Positions 16,080 through 24,579 of a DNA stretch of 45,579 nucleotides are shown in pieces. The notes beneath the pieces were generated by a model, which worked only from the letters and a program-made list of their open reading frames with translations, did not search any database and was not told where the DNA came from. The position numbers were made by a program, and so were the translations under genes. Position 1 is the stretch's first letter, and the number at the start of each line of letters is the position of its first letter. Source of the DNA: an uncultured Clostridium sp. (lineage in GTDB: Bacteria; Bacillota; Clostridia; TANB77; CAG-508). The stretch is taken from the NCBI GenBank assembly GCA_947368535.1, contig CANBHY010000007.1:1-45579 (forward strand), read 5' to 3'.

Positions 16080-16163
16080 GAGTTTTTTCGAAAAAATGTT
16101 CGCATTTTTAAAATATCGTTTTTCCTTTATTTTTCAATAATTACAGATCTCATGCAAAAACAA

Positions 16164-16196
16164 AGATGTCGTCAATTATGCTATATGACAACATCT
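16164..16196 (-). terminator. Hairpin overlapping the end of truB
   Basis: AGATGTCGTCA (16164-16174) pairs with TGACAACATCT (16186-16196), one G-U pair in minus-strand RNA. The truB stop codon (16181-16183) falls in the loop. The following minus-strand bases are TTTGTTTTTG, an imperfect U tract. Confidence 0.75.
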
Positions 16197-17044
16197 CTTT
16201 TTAATAATTTTTTTTTCACTATTCCTAATCCTAAAAATTGTTCGTTATTATAAATTCTATATAAGCCATCTTCCATATTATAAGTAAGATTTACACCATT
16301 TAAAAACAGTTCTTTTTTTCTATCGTTTAATTTAATTTCCAAACACTTTTCAAATAATCTTTCTATGCTAATAATATACTTTGATTTATCATTACTTTTC
16401 TCTAATTCACTGATTAAAATACTTTGGTCTATTGAAAAATTATCTAACTTTGTTCGTATTAAATCTTTCATATGTCCAATAGTACCTATTTTTTCAGCAA
16501 TACTTTCACATAATGTTCTTATATATGTGCCTTTAGAACATTGTACTTTAAATCTAATTTCATTATCTTCATAGTTAAATTCAATCACTTGTATATCATA
16601 AATTTCAATTTTTCTAGCTTCTCTTACTATTTCTTTTCCTTCGCGTGCATATTCATATAACTTCTTACCATTTACTTTAACTGCAGAATACATTGGAGGA
16701 ATTTGTTCACTTTTTCCAAGCAATTCATTCATTTTTGAAATATAAAAATCTTCTCTATTTTTATCTAATTTAAAATTAGATTCTTCTACAATATTCCCTT
16801 CTCCATCAGCAGAATCAGTCTTAATACCCAATTTTAATGTAGCTATATATTCTTTATCATGTTCTACTAAATACTTAGAAATTTTTGTTGCTTGTCCAAT
16901 CATTATTGGCAAAACTCCCATCGCCTCTGGATCTAAAGTTCCACAATGTCCAACTTTTTTTATATTAAAAATCTTTCTTACTTTTGAAACCACACCAAAA
17001 GAAGAAATACCTTTTTCTTTATTAATCAAAATAATTCCATCCAT
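16181..17044 (-). CDS. truB: tRNA pseudouridine-55 synthase TruB
   Basis: TruB makes pseudouridine 55 in the T loop of tRNAs. The 287-residue protein begins MDGIILINKEKGISSFGVV and has the catalytic GHCGTLDPEAMGVLP (D38), KEYIATLKLGIKTDSADGEG, IPPMYSAVKVNGKKLYEYAREG and CSKGTYIRTLCESI motifs. A short C-terminal PUA-like tail follows (LYRIYNNEQFLGLG). The ATG at 17044 lies right after the Fic gene; the nearest ribosome-like GAGAGGA is about 15 bases away, so translation may depend on coupling. In most Bacillota truB follows nrnA/rbfA directly. Here a toxin-antitoxin pair intervenes, and transcription must come through or from that module. Confidence 0.95.
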   Translation of the reverse strand: MDGIILINKEKGISSFGVVSKVRKIFNIKKVGHCGTLDPEAMGVLPIMIGQATKISKYLVEHDKEYIATLKLGIKTDSADGEGNIVEESNFKLDKNREDFYISKMNELLGKSEQIPPMYSAVKVNGKKLYEYAREGKEIVREARKIEIYDIQVIEFNYEDNEIRFKVQCSKGTYIRTLCESIAEKIGTIGHMKDLIRTKLDNFSIDQSILISELEKSNDKSKYIISIERLFEKCLEIKLNDRKKELFLNGVNLTYNMEDGLYRIYNNEQFLGLGIVKKKLLKRDVVI

Positions 17045-17052
17045 ATTTAGAG

Positions 17053-17814
17053 CTATCTATCCTCTCCGTCTTTTTCTACTTTTAAACATGGTAATTTTCC
17101 TTTTACAATAGCATAATCAAAAGCTTTAGCTAAATATTCAGGATTTTCATAACCATAATCTATAGATGCTGTCATAAATTTGTCTCTAATAGAATATCCT
17201 ATTGCCCTTCCTCTTTCATCAGTTGGTCTATATAAATTTTGTACTAACATTCCCATATCAAAAGGAAAACCTTTTACTCTTGCATACATATCAGCATAGC
17301 AAAGCGTTGTTCTTGTATTTCCATCTCTAAAAGGATGCACTTTCCAAATTGCTGCTATTTTTCTTGCAAATTCTAAAGCTAACTCTTGCCTATTAGTAAA
17401 TTTATTCCAATCTACATTATTTAAATCGGCTATTTTTTGTTCAAGTAGCTTATCTATTTCTTCTGCTGGTGGATATATTAAACTTTGTCCTGGAATTTCA
17501 ACTTCTTCAATTTTTATCATTGGAACTGTCCTATATTGACCAGCCCATTCAAAAACATCTCTAAAAATATGTCTATGTATTGCTTTAAAATAGTCTTTAT
17601 CAAATTTAGTAGAAAATACTGATTCTATATTAATTAATCTTGCCATACATACTTCTGCTTCTTTTACTTTTAATTCTTCTGGATCAGATATTCCAAATAA
17701 ATTTTTCAACACTTCATCATAATATTCATATTCACTACTATCTGGATTATAACGTTCTTTTATCCATAAATATGGATCCTTTTTAGAATCTACTAATCTT
17801 TCTTCTATATCCAT
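17053..17814 (-). CDS. Fic-domain protein (probable AMPylating toxin)
   Basis: The 253-residue protein has the Fic core HPFRDGNTR at 160-168, in which the catalytic His and the phosphate-binding GN are intact. It also has the FEWAGQYRTV helix start and the EIPGQSLIYPPAEEI flap typical of class I Fic proteins. Fic enzymes transfer AMP (or other nucleotides/phosphates) to hydroxyls of target proteins. The third motif glycine is Thr (GNTR rather than GNGR), which occurs in many bacterial Fic proteins. The gene starts immediately after the stop of a 64-residue VbhA-like antitoxin gene (TAA followed by ATG), with GAAAGG as ribosome site inside that gene. There is no inhibitory motif in the Fic protein itself, consistent with a separate antitoxin. 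Confidence 0.92.
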   Translation of the reverse strand: MDIEERLVDSKKDPYLWIKERYNPDSSEYEYYDEVLKNLFGISDPEELKVKEAEVCMARLINIESVFSTKFDKDYFKAIHRHIFRDVFEWAGQYRTVPMIKIEEVEIPGQSLIYPPAEEIDKLLEQKIADLNNVDWNKFTNRQELALEFARKIAAIWKVHPFRDGNTRTTLCYADMYARVKGFPFDMGMLVQNLYRPTDERGRAIGYSIRDKFMTASIDYGYENPEYLAKAFDYAIVKGKLPCLKVEKDGEDR

Positions 17815-18009
17815 TTATCTTTTAACCTTTCTTTCGATAATTTCCTTTTGTACATCTTCTAACTCTTTTTCACCTTCTATATATTGTTTCACAATCTTTA
17901 TGGCATCGTCTGATGGCAAAGCATCTCCAGCTGATGTAATAAATAAAGCTTTTTTTACTAATTCAGCTCTTTCTTCTTTAGTCGTATCTTTTATTAAATA
18001 ACTTTTCAT
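17815..18009 (-). CDS. VbhA-like antitoxin of the Fic module
   Basis: This small, highly charged helical protein of 64 residues lies directly upstream of the Fic gene. ITSAGDALPSDDAIKIVKQ and YIEGEKELEDVQKEIIERK resemble VbhA-type antitoxins, which place an inhibitory helix carrying (S/T)xxxE(G/N) into the Fic active site. Here the EG pair is present (IEG), but the S/T position four before the Glu is Lys, so the exact inhibitory geometry is uncertain. The start ATG at 18009 follows AAAGGAGAAAAT. The gene lies just downstream of an intrinsic terminator ending the nrnA message, so a separate promoter or read-through is needed; I see no clear promoter in the 30-base gap. Confidence 0.75.
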   Translation of the reverse strand: MKSYLIKDTTKEERAELVKKALFITSAGDALPSDDAIKIVKQYIEGEKELEDVQKEIIERKVKR

Positions 18010-18033
18010 ATTTTCTCCTTTAGTACATTTATT

Positions 18034-18061
18034 AAAAAAACGACATTATTTAAAAATGTCG
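18034..18061 (-). terminator. Intrinsic terminator between nrnA and the Fic module
   Basis: On the minus strand CGACATT (stem, 18055-18061) pairs with AATGTCG (18041-18047) over a 7-base loop, followed by seven T. The hairpin is short, so termination may be partial, allowing some read-through to the antitoxin, Fic and truB. Confidence 0.75.
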
Positions 18062-18067
18062 CTATTT

Positions 18068-19018
18068 TTATTTTAAAAATCTCTTAGATTGAGCAATCAT
18101 TCTTTCTTTTGCTTCTTCTAATGAATATGGTAAAGTGCATCCTGCAGCTTTAATATGTCCACCACCATTAAATAGCAAACAGATATCAGAAACATTTACA
18201 TAGTTATTTGAACGAAGTGACGCTTTAAATCCTTTATCTGTTTCATATAAAAATATTGAAATTTCTACACCTTGAATATCTCTTCCATTTTCAACAATTC
18301 CATCTAAATCATTTTGATCAATTCCTAAATCTTGCATATCCTTTTTAGTCATATATGTATATGTAATTTTACCATCTTCTAAAAATTCTATCCTATTTGC
18401 AGCTAACTTTCTTGCTTCAAACTTTCCTCTAGAAATATTACTTAAAGCTTCTTTATATAATTTTGAAATTTTTACTCCCATTCCTAAAAATTCTGATGCA
18501 ATTTCAAAAGTTTCTGATGTAACACCATCATATTTAAATCCACCAGTATCTGTTATAATACCTGTTATTAAACATGTTGCAATATCTATAGTAATATCAT
18601 ATTTAAAATATTTAAACATAGTAGTAATAATTTGTGCACATGCTGGAGATACTGGATTTACAAAATTCAAATCTCCAAACATAACATTAGAAGTATGATG
18701 ATCTATATTAACTCTAACTTCAGATTTTTCAAAAGTTTCTTTCGGATCGTCTAATCTTTTAATATCTCCACAATCTAAAGCTATAGCTAAATCATATTTA
18801 TCTAAACTAGGTTCTGTTTTAGCTTCATTAGAACATGGCAAAAACTTATAACTTTCTGGAAAATTAGGAATAACTAATTCAACATTTTTATTAATATTTT
18901 TCAATGCCATATAAAAAGCTAAACTACTACCTATAGCATCGCCATCTGGCTTTTCATGAGCAAAAACAACTATATTATTTGCATTATCAATTGCACTTTT
19001 TATATCATCTAAAGTCAT
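18068..19018 (-). CDS. nrnA: Bifunctional oligoribonuclease/PAP phosphatase NrnA
   Basis: This DHH-DHHA1 phosphoesterase of 316 residues degrades nanoRNAs and 3'-phosphoadenosine-5'-phosphate. Visible motifs are HEKPDGDAIGSS (21-32, metal-binding His/Asp), ALDCGD (~80-85), NIDHHTSN (DHH at 106-108), ITDTGGFKYD, and the C-terminal DHHA1 motif FNGGGHIKAAGCTL. The start ATG follows AAGGAAGGATTAATAA. It lies 15 bp after rbfA, as usual in this operon. Confidence 0.95.
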   Translation of the reverse strand: MTLDDIKSAIDNANNIVVFAHEKPDGDAIGSSLAFYMALKNINKNVELVIPNFPESYKFLPCSNEAKTEPSLDKYDLAIALDCGDIKRLDDPKETFEKSEVRVNIDHHTSNVMFGDLNFVNPVSPACAQIITTMFKYFKYDITIDIATCLITGIITDTGGFKYDGVTSETFEIASEFLGMGVKISKLYKEALSNISRGKFEARKLAANRIEFLEDGKITYTYMTKKDMQDLGIDQNDLDGIVENGRDIQGVEISIFLYETDKGFKASLRSNNYVNVSDICLLFNGGGHIKAAGCTLPYSLEEAKERMIAQSKRFLK

Positions 19019-19033
19019 TTATTAATCCTTCCT

Positions 19034-19396
19034 TTAATCTTTTTTCATATCTTTTGTTATACTCTCTAAAATGGCATCTATTCTTGAACCATATTCAATA
19101 GATTCATCAAATAAAAACACTAATTCAGGAGTAATTCTAAGGTTAACTCTTTTAGCAATCATTGTTCTAATAAAACCAGAACATTTTTTTAATCTTGCCA
19201 AATTTCCCTTATTGCTTTTTGCATTTATCATACTAACATATACTCTAGCAAATCTAAAATCAGGAGTAGTATCAACCTTAGTTACACTAATTAAACCTGT
19301 AATTTGAGCATCCTTTAATTCTTGAGAAATAACTATACCTATTTCTCTTTTTAACTCCTCATTTACTTTATTCATTCTATTACTATTCTTAGGCAT
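19034..19396 (-). CDS. rbfA: Ribosome-binding factor A
   Basis: RbfA is a KH-fold factor for 30S subunit maturation. The 120-residue protein shows NRMNKVNEELKREIGIVIS, LISVTKVDTTPDFRFARVYVS and the C-terminal LRITPELVFLFDESIEYGSRID, all canonical. The start ATG follows an excellent AGGAGGTGGTATT. It sits between infB and nrnA as in most Bacillota. Confidence 0.96.
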   Translation of the reverse strand: MPKNSNRMNKVNEELKREIGIVISQELKDAQITGLISVTKVDTTPDFRFARVYVSMINAKSNKGNLARLKKCSGFIRTMIAKRVNLRITPELVFLFDESIEYGSRIDAILESITKDMKKD

Positions 19397-19416
19397 AATA
19401 CCACCTCCTCCTTTTC

Positions 19417-22290
19417 TTAACGCTTAATTTCTTCCATGATATGTGCTTCAATAATATCTCCTTCTTGAATATCATTATATTCTTCAACTTGAACACCACA
19501 CTCATATCCATAAGCAACTTCTTTAACATCATCTTTAAATCTCTTTAATGAAAGAAGTTTACCTTCATGAAGAACAACATTATCTCTAATAACTCTAACT
19601 ATAGAATTTCTAGCAATTTTACCATCTGTAACATAGCATCCTGCAATTGTTCCTACATTTGAAACTTTAAACACTTGTCTAACTTCAGCATTACCAATAA
19701 CAACTTCTTTGAATTCTGGATCTAGCATACCTTTCATAGCAGCTTCAACATCTTCTATTGCATTATATATTACTGAATATTGTTTTATTTCTACGCCTTC
19801 CTTCTCAGCTTCCATTTTTGCAATTGGTTCTGGTCTAACATTAAATCCTATAATAATTGCATTTGAAACTTTAGCTAAAGTTACATCTGATTCTGTAATT
19901 CCTCCAGCAGCAGAGTGAATAACTTTAACTCTAACTTCCTCATTTGATAATTTTTCTAAAGATTGTTTTACAGCTTCAACAGAACCTTGAACATCTGCTT
20001 TTACTATTAAATTTAATTGTTTTAATTTACCTTGTTCAATCTTACTAAATAAATCATCTAATGTAACCATTGAAGATTCATTTAATCCTTTTTCTCTTTC
20101 TTGAGTTTTTCTCTTTTCAATTAAATGTTTAGCTGTTTTTTCATCTTTTACTTCATAGAAAGTATCACCAGCATTTGGAACTGTTGTTAAACCTGTAATC
20201 TCGACTGGTGTAGAAGGTCCTGCAAATTTTACTTTTTTACCTTTGTCATTTGTCATAGTTCTAATTCTTCCTATAGAAGAACCAACTATGATAGTATCAC
20301 CCATATCTAGTTGACCTCTTTGTACAAGCATTGTTGTAACTGGTCCTCTAGCTTTGTCAAGTTTAGCTTCAATAACAACACCTTTTGATTGTTTTTTAGG
20401 ATTTACTTTTAATTCAAGCATATCTGCTTGTAGTAAAACCATTTCAAGTAATGTATCAATTCCTTCACCTTTTTTAGCAGAGATAGGAACAAATATTGTT
20501 TCTCCACCCCATTCTTCTGGAACTAATTCATGTTCTGTTAATTCTTCTTTTATTTTTTCAACATTTGCACCAGGCAAATCCATTTTATTTACTGCAACTA
20601 TAATTGGTATTTCAGCAGCCTTAGCGTGGTTTATAGCTTCAACAGTTTGTGGCATAACTCCATCATTCGCTGCAACAACAAGTATTGCAATATCAGTAAT
20701 TTGAGCTCCCCTAGCTCTCATGCTAGTAAAAGCTTCATGTCCTGGTGTATCTAAAAATGTAATCTCTCTATCATTAACATTAACTTTATAAGCACCAATA
20801 TGTTGTGTAATTCCTCCTGCTTCACCCTCGATAACATTAGTTTTTCTTATTGCATCTAGTAATGAAGTTTTACCATGATCAACGTGTCCCATAACAACTA
20901 CAACTGGTGGTCTGCTTATTAAATCTTCTTCTCTATCTTCACTATCATCAAATAAGATTTCTTCATCAGTCTTAATATCTTTCTTTTTAGCTGTAATTCC
21001 AAATTCAGACGCAGCTAAATAAGCAATATCAAAATCTATTTCTTTATTTATTGTAGCCATAACACCTAAATTTAAAAGTTTTGTAATTAAATCACCACTA
21101 GTAATTTTCATTTCTGTTGCTAAATCCTTAACTGTTATAACTGATGGTATTGTTATTTCTGTTAACTTAAATATTTTTTGTTTGTTTCGATTTTCTTGTT
21201 TACCTTTTTTCTCGCTTCTTCTACCTCTTTGAGTACTTAAATCATAGTAATCAAGCATATCTACATTTGATAATTTACTTTCTTGTTTTAAAGTTCTCAA
21301 TTTTCCAGAACTAAAATCTTCATTTCTTCCTTTTTTCTTTGTTTGCTTTTTAGTTTTTTGTTCTTCAAATTGGCGATTACTTTTTTGTTTGTCTATAGCT
21401 CTATTTGAATATTCAATAACATTTTCTTTTTCAATTATATCAACAGCCATAATGTTATTAATTTTCTTATCTATGCCTTTTTCATCTAATTTTCTGTTAT
21501 TATTGTATCCATTGTTATTATTTCTATTGTAACCATTATTTCTATTATAATTACCATTATTATTTTGGTTATTGAAATTATTATTTCTGTTAAAGCTTCC
21601 ATTATTTCTGTTTGAGTTATTTCTATTAAATCCTTCATTATTTCTATTTGAATTATTTCTATTGAATCCTTCATTACTTCTATTTGAATTATTTCTATTG
21701 AATCCATTATCATTGTTTCTGTTAAAATTATTATTTCTTTGTGGTCTACTTGATTCATTTTTTACAAATTTCTTTTCTTCAACAACTTTTTCTACTTTTG
21801 TCATATTTTCTTCTTTTATTTCAGCCTCAACTTCTTTTTCTTCTTTTTTAATAACTTCTTCTTTTTCTTCTTGTTTTATTTCTTGTTTTGGTTCTTCTTT
21901 TGAAGGGATACCAAATAATTCAGCAACAGACATTGGTTTTGCTTGTTTGTTTCTATATACAATATTGTAATCTTTTTTTCTATTCTTTTCTATAAAACCA
22001 ACTTCACTCTTTTTAGGTTTAACTTTTGGTTCAACCTTTTTCTCTTCTTCTTCATTAATAATAACTGTTCTTCTCATTATAACAGGTTGATCTGATACTA
22101 TTTCTTTTTTTGGTTCACTTTTTTTCTTATCTTCTTTCCCCATTGATTTTGTAATTTTTTCCGCCTCCTCATTTGTGATAGTACTTAGATGGCTTTTTAC
22201 TTTAATTCCAAGTGTTTCTGCCTTTTCTATCACTTCTTTACTATTTACATTAAGTTTTTTTGCTAATTCATGCACTTTAATTTTGTCCAA
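19417..22290 (-). CDS. infB: Translation initiation factor IF-2
   Basis: IF-2 is the GTPase that recruits fMet-tRNA and joins subunits. Numbered from the upstream ATG at 22305 (962 residues), IF2_N modules lie at ~6-55 and ~380-440. The G domain has G1 GHVDHGKT at 473-480, then DTPGHEAF and NKMDLPG. Domains II-IV follow, including the C-terminal fMet-tRNA-binding domain. Between the two IF2_N regions lies a linker with a K/E-rich part and an Asn/Arg/Gly-rich repeat tract (~187-271). I prefer a TTG start at 22290: it follows GGGGGTG by six bases and gives [13 protein letters not shown], the usual IF-2 beginning. The ATG at 22305 overlaps the ylxQ stop (TAATG) but has a weak ribosome site. Confidence 0.96.
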   Translation of the reverse strand: MDKIKVHELAKKLNVNSKEVIEKAETLGIKVKSHLSTITNEEAEKITKSMGKEDKKKSEPKKEIVSDQPVIMRRTVIINEEEEKKVEPKVKPKKSEVGFIEKNRKKDYNIVYRNKQAKPMSVAELFGIPSKEEPKQEIKQEEKEEVIKKEEKEVEAEIKEENMTKVEKVVEEKKFVKNESSRPQRNNNFNRNNDNGFNRNNSNRSNEGFNRNNSNRNNEGFNRNNSNRNNGSFNRNNNFNNQNNNGNYNRNNGYNRNNNNGYNNNRKLDEKGIDKKINNIMAVDIIEKENVIEYSNRAIDKQKSNRQFEEQKTKKQTKKKGRNEDFSSGKLRTLKQESKLSNVDMLDYYDLSTQRGRRSEKKGKQENRNKQKIFKLTEITIPSVITVKDLATEMKITSGDLITKLLNLGVMATINKEIDFDIAYLAASEFGITAKKKDIKTDEEILFDDSEDREEDLISRPPVVVVMGHVDHGKTSLLDAIRKTNVIEGEAGGITQHIGAYKVNVNDREITFLDTPGHEAFTSMRARGAQITDIAILVVAANDGVMPQTVEAINHAKAAEIPIIVAVNKMDLPGANVEKIKEELTEHELVPEEWGGETIFVPISAKKGEGIDTLLEMVLLQADMLELKVNPKKQSKGVVIEAKLDKARGPVTTMLVQRGQLDMGDTIIVGSSIGRIRTMTNDKGKKVKFAGPSTPVEITGLTTVPNAGDTFYEVKDEKTAKHLIEKRKTQEREKGLNESSMVTLDDLFSKIEQGKLKQLNLIVKADVQGSVEAVKQSLEKLSNEEVRVKVIHSAAGGITESDVTLAKVSNAIIIGFNVRPEPIAKMEAEKEGVEIKQYSVIYNAIEDVEAAMKGMLDPEFKEVVIGNAEVRQVFKVSNVGTIAGCYVTDGKIARNSIVRVIRDNVVLHEGKLLSLKRFKDDVKEVAYGYECGVQVEEYNDIQEGDIIEAHIMEEIKR
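21493..21747 (-). repeat. Asn/Arg/Gly-rich repeat tract inside infB
   Basis: About 85 residues of the IF-2 linker are almost only Asn, Arg, Gly, Ser and Phe/Tyr. Three near-tandem copies of a 12-residue unit ([12 protein letters not shown]) correspond to 36-bp DNA repeats between about 21610 and 21720. The tract is in frame and follows the Lys/Glu-rich part of the linker. Confidence 0.9.
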
Positions 22291-22304
22291 TAGTATCACC
22301 CCCA

Positions 22305-22610
22305 TTAATTATTCCGGCAAATTGCCTCTGAAAAGTTTTTATCTTTTAAAGCTATTACTGCTTTATTTTTCTTTCCTATTGCTTTACTGTTTTCATCAAT
22401 TTTTCCATAAATGAAAACCGCTATTTTATTTTCTTCAGAAAGTTTTAAAAATTTTTCCCTAGTATTAAAAGATGAGTCTTCCGCCAGAATAACTATATAA
22501 ACTTTCTTTTTTAAGATTGCTTCTTTAACAGCATCTGTGCCACAAATAATTTTTCCAGCTCTTGCAGCTAATCCTAGCAATCCATTAACCTTGTTTTGGT
22601 AATTTTGCAA
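22305..22610 (-). CDS. ylxQ: L7Ae/L30e-family RNA-binding protein YlxQ
   Basis: The 101-residue protein has the L7Ae fold: [39 protein letters not shown] and [17 protein letters not shown]. Such YlxQ proteins bind kink-turn-like RNA and sit between ylxR and infB across Bacillota; their precise job is unclear. The start is TTG at 22610 following GAGGGA by six bases. It overlaps the end of rnpM by 26 bases, and its stop overlaps the upstream infB ATG (TAATG). Confidence 0.9.
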   Translation of the reverse strand: MQNYQNKVNGLLGLAARAGKIICGTDAVKEAILKKKVYIVILAEDSSFNTREKFLKLSEENKIAVFIYGKIDENSKAIGKKNKAVIALKDKNFSEAICRNN

Positions 22611-22857
22611 TTACATCCCTCAAATCTTCATAAAATTCTTCACTAATACTACATTCAAATACTTTTGATAATCTATTAGACTTAATTAATTTCTTTAAAC
22701 AGTTTTCATCAGTACATATATATGCACCTCTACCATTTTTTTTACCTGTTAAATCTATAGTAATATTATTTTCTTTATCTTTAACTATTCTTAATAACTC
22801 ATTTTTTGGTTTAGATATTCCACAACCAGTACAAGTTCTCTCAGGTATTTTTTTCAA
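22585..22857 (-). CDS. rnpM: YlxR/RnpM, RNase P modulator family
   Basis: The 90-residue protein starts KKIPERTCTGCGISKPKNELLRIV and contains GKKNGRGAYICTDENCLKKLIK, the classic YlxR (DUF448) pattern with a C-x-x-C and a conserved GRGAY. YlxR binds nucleic acid and has been linked to RNase P RNA. The start is TTG at 22857, with AAGGAG about nine bases upstream and no better codon. It is encoded 13 bp after nusA. Confidence 0.93.
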   Translation of the reverse strand: MKKIPERTCTGCGISKPKNELLRIVKDKENNITIDLTGKKNGRGAYICTDENCLKKLIKSNRLSKVFECSISEEFYEDLRDVIAKLPKQG

Positions 22858-22870
22858 AGAATTTCACTCC

Positions 22871-23998
22871 TTATTCTTCTTCATTTTCTATTTCTTCTGC
22901 TACTTCTTCTACTGTTTCTTCTGATTCATTTTGAGCTTCTTCTAACATTTTTCTAAATTGTGATTCACTCTTAATATCTATTTTCCAATTTGTTAATCTA
23001 GCTGCTAATCTAGCATTTTGTCCAGATTTTCCAATAGCTAATGATAATTGATCATCTGGAACAATAACTTGAGCAAATTTTTCTTCTTCTTTAATATCAA
23101 CTGCTAGTACTTGAGCAGGAAGTAAGGCAGCAGCTATAAACACTGCTGGATCTTCATCCCATTCAATAACATCTATTTTTTCACCATATAATTCATTTAT
23201 AATATTTTGAATTCTTACACCTTTTTGACCAACACATGAACCTACTGGATCAATATTTTCATTTGTTGAATATACAGCCACTTTACTTCTTGAACCAGCA
23301 TCTCTTGATATATTCTTGATTTCAATTAAACCTTCATATATTTCAGGAATTTCAAATTCAAATAATCTTCTAACAAAATCTGGATGACTTCTAGAAACAA
23401 TTACTTGTGGATTTCCTTTTATTCCTTTTTCAACTTCTAAAACATATCCTCTAATTTTATCATTAACATTATAAGTTTCTGTAGGAATTTGCTCTTTTAA
23501 AGGCATAACACCTTCTAACTTTCCTAAATCTAGTACAACTGTGTTTCCATCATTTTTTTGGATAATTCCTGTAACAATCTCACCTTTTTTATCATTAAAT
23601 TCTGTATAAACTATTTCTCTTTCTGCTTCTCTAATTTTTTGTACTACAACTTGCTTTGCTGTTTGAGCTGCTATTCTTCCAAAATTTTTTGGAACTATTT
23701 CGATATCTACAACATCACCAATCTCATATTTTTTGCTTTTCTTTCTAGCATCTTCTAATGAAATTTCAAAACATTCATCTTTAGCTGCTTCAACTACCAT
23801 TTTGCTAGAATAAACATGAGTTTCTCCTGTTTCTCTATCAATAACAACTTTAACATTGTCTGCAGAATCAAAATTCTTTTTATATGCTGTAACTAACGCC
23901 ATTTCTAAAGACTCTATAAGATATTCTTTTTTTATACCTCTTTCATCTTCTAATTCTTTCATAGCAATAATTAATTCTTTCATATCAATTGCTTTCAT
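22871..23998 (-). CDS. nusA: Transcription elongation/termination factor NusA
   Basis: NusA binds RNA polymerase and nascent RNA. The 375-residue protein has the N-terminal RNAP-binding domain (LIIAMKELEDERGIKKEYL), an S1 domain (GEIVTGIIQKNDGNTVVLDLG) and tandem KH domains (VGSCVGQKGVRIQNI; LSLAIGKSGQNARLAARL). A short acidic tail ends the protein, without the C-terminal repeats of proteobacterial NusA, as is usual in Bacillota. I chose the ATG at 23998, where the conserved domain starts; the ATG at 24067 adds 23 non-family residues and overlaps rimP. Confidence 0.96.
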   Translation of the reverse strand: MKAIDMKELIIAMKELEDERGIKKEYLIESLEMALVTAYKKNFDSADNVKVVIDRETGETHVYSSKMVVEAAKDECFEISLEDARKKSKKYEIGDVVDIEIVPKNFGRIAAQTAKQVVVQKIREAEREIVYTEFNDKKGEIVTGIIQKNDGNTVVLDLGKLEGVMPLKEQIPTETYNVNDKIRGYVLEVEKGIKGNPQVIVSRSHPDFVRRLFEFEIPEIYEGLIEIKNISRDAGSRSKVAVYSTNENIDPVGSCVGQKGVRIQNIINELYGEKIDVIEWDEDPAVFIAAALLPAQVLAVDIKEEEKFAQVIVPDDQLSLAIGKSGQNARLAARLTNWKIDIKSESQFRKMLEEAQNESEETVEEVAEEIENEEE

Positions 23999-24035
23999 TT
24001 TCCTATCACATTCCTTTCTTCTATATATCAAATGT

Positions 24036-24503
24036 TTAGTCATTCCATTCATATATTGTTTTACCACTAGCTATTTGATCAAAAGCTATTTTAATTTCTT
24101 TTTCATCTTCTTGTAGTTCTATGCAATCATTTTCGACTTTACTTAATATTCCTTCAATAACTTTTTTATTATCTATTTTAGTAAAAAGTTTAACTTCAAT
24201 TTTGTTTCCAATCTGTTTCTCATAATGTTCTAATTTTCTTAATTTTTTTTCTAATCCTGAGGAAGATACTTCTAAAAAGTATTGCTCTTTTATTAAATCT
24301 ACATCATCTAAAATTGGTTCTATAGCGTTATTAACTTTTTCACAATCAGCTATTTCCATAATACCATTTTTTTCTATGTAGATACATAAATGATATTCTT
24401 TTCCTTCTTTTAGATACTCTACATCATATAATTCATATCCAAGTTCTTGAATCTTTTTTTCTATTAATTCATAAACTCTTTGTTCTATATTTCTTTCTGC
24501 CAA
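24036..24503 (-). CDS. rimP: Ribosome maturation factor RimP
   Basis: RimP aids 30S assembly. The protein shows RVYELIEKKIQELGYELYDV, CEKVNNAIEPILDD and VSSSGLEKKLRKLEHYEK with the expected S-S-P/G-L-x-R/K-x-L pattern, plus a C-terminal Sm-like domain. I prefer the TTG at 24503, preceded by CGGAGGAATAAA at optimal spacing, giving 155 residues. The alternative ATG at 24518 actually contains part of that Shine-Dalgarno. It is the first gene of the nusA-infB operon and lies downstream of a promoter and a leader hairpin. Confidence 0.92.
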   Translation of the reverse strand: MAERNIEQRVYELIEKKIQELGYELYDVEYLKEGKEYHLCIYIEKNGIMEIADCEKVNNAIEPILDDVDLIKEQYFLEVSSSGLEKKLRKLEHYEKQIGNKIEVKLFTKIDNKKVIEGILSKVENDCIELQEDEKEIKIAFDQIASGKTIYEWND

Positions 24504-24532
24504 TTTATTCCTCCGCATTTTCCTATAATAAA

Positions 24533-24555
24533 AGAGTGGAATTTGCTCCCACTCT
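24533..24555 (-). terminator. Hairpin in the rimP leader (terminator or attenuator)
   Basis: AGAGTGG (24533-24539) pairs with CCACTCT (24549-24555), loop of nine bases, followed in minus-strand RNA by TTTATTATA. It lies downstream of the apparent rimP promoter, so it could both end the ftsH-side transcript and attenuate the rimP operon. Confidence 0.7.
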
Positions 24556-24579
24556 TCTGTAATTTATTTTGCTTTACAT

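Noticed and set aside
21600..21730. Regular 36-bp repeats as a possible CRISPR array
   Set aside because: There are no unique spacers; the units are contiguous, in frame and encode the IF-2 low-complexity tract.
21486..21970. Open frames on both strands across the infB linker (Ile/Met-rich and Leu/Phe-rich)
   Set aside because: They are shadow frames of the Asn/Arg/Gly and Lys/Glu-rich repeats of IF-2; composition is repetitive and there are no start signals.
24036..24067. Upstream nusA start at 24067 overlapping rimP
   Set aside because: The extra 23 residues do not resemble NusA, whose conserved domain starts at the ATG at 23998.
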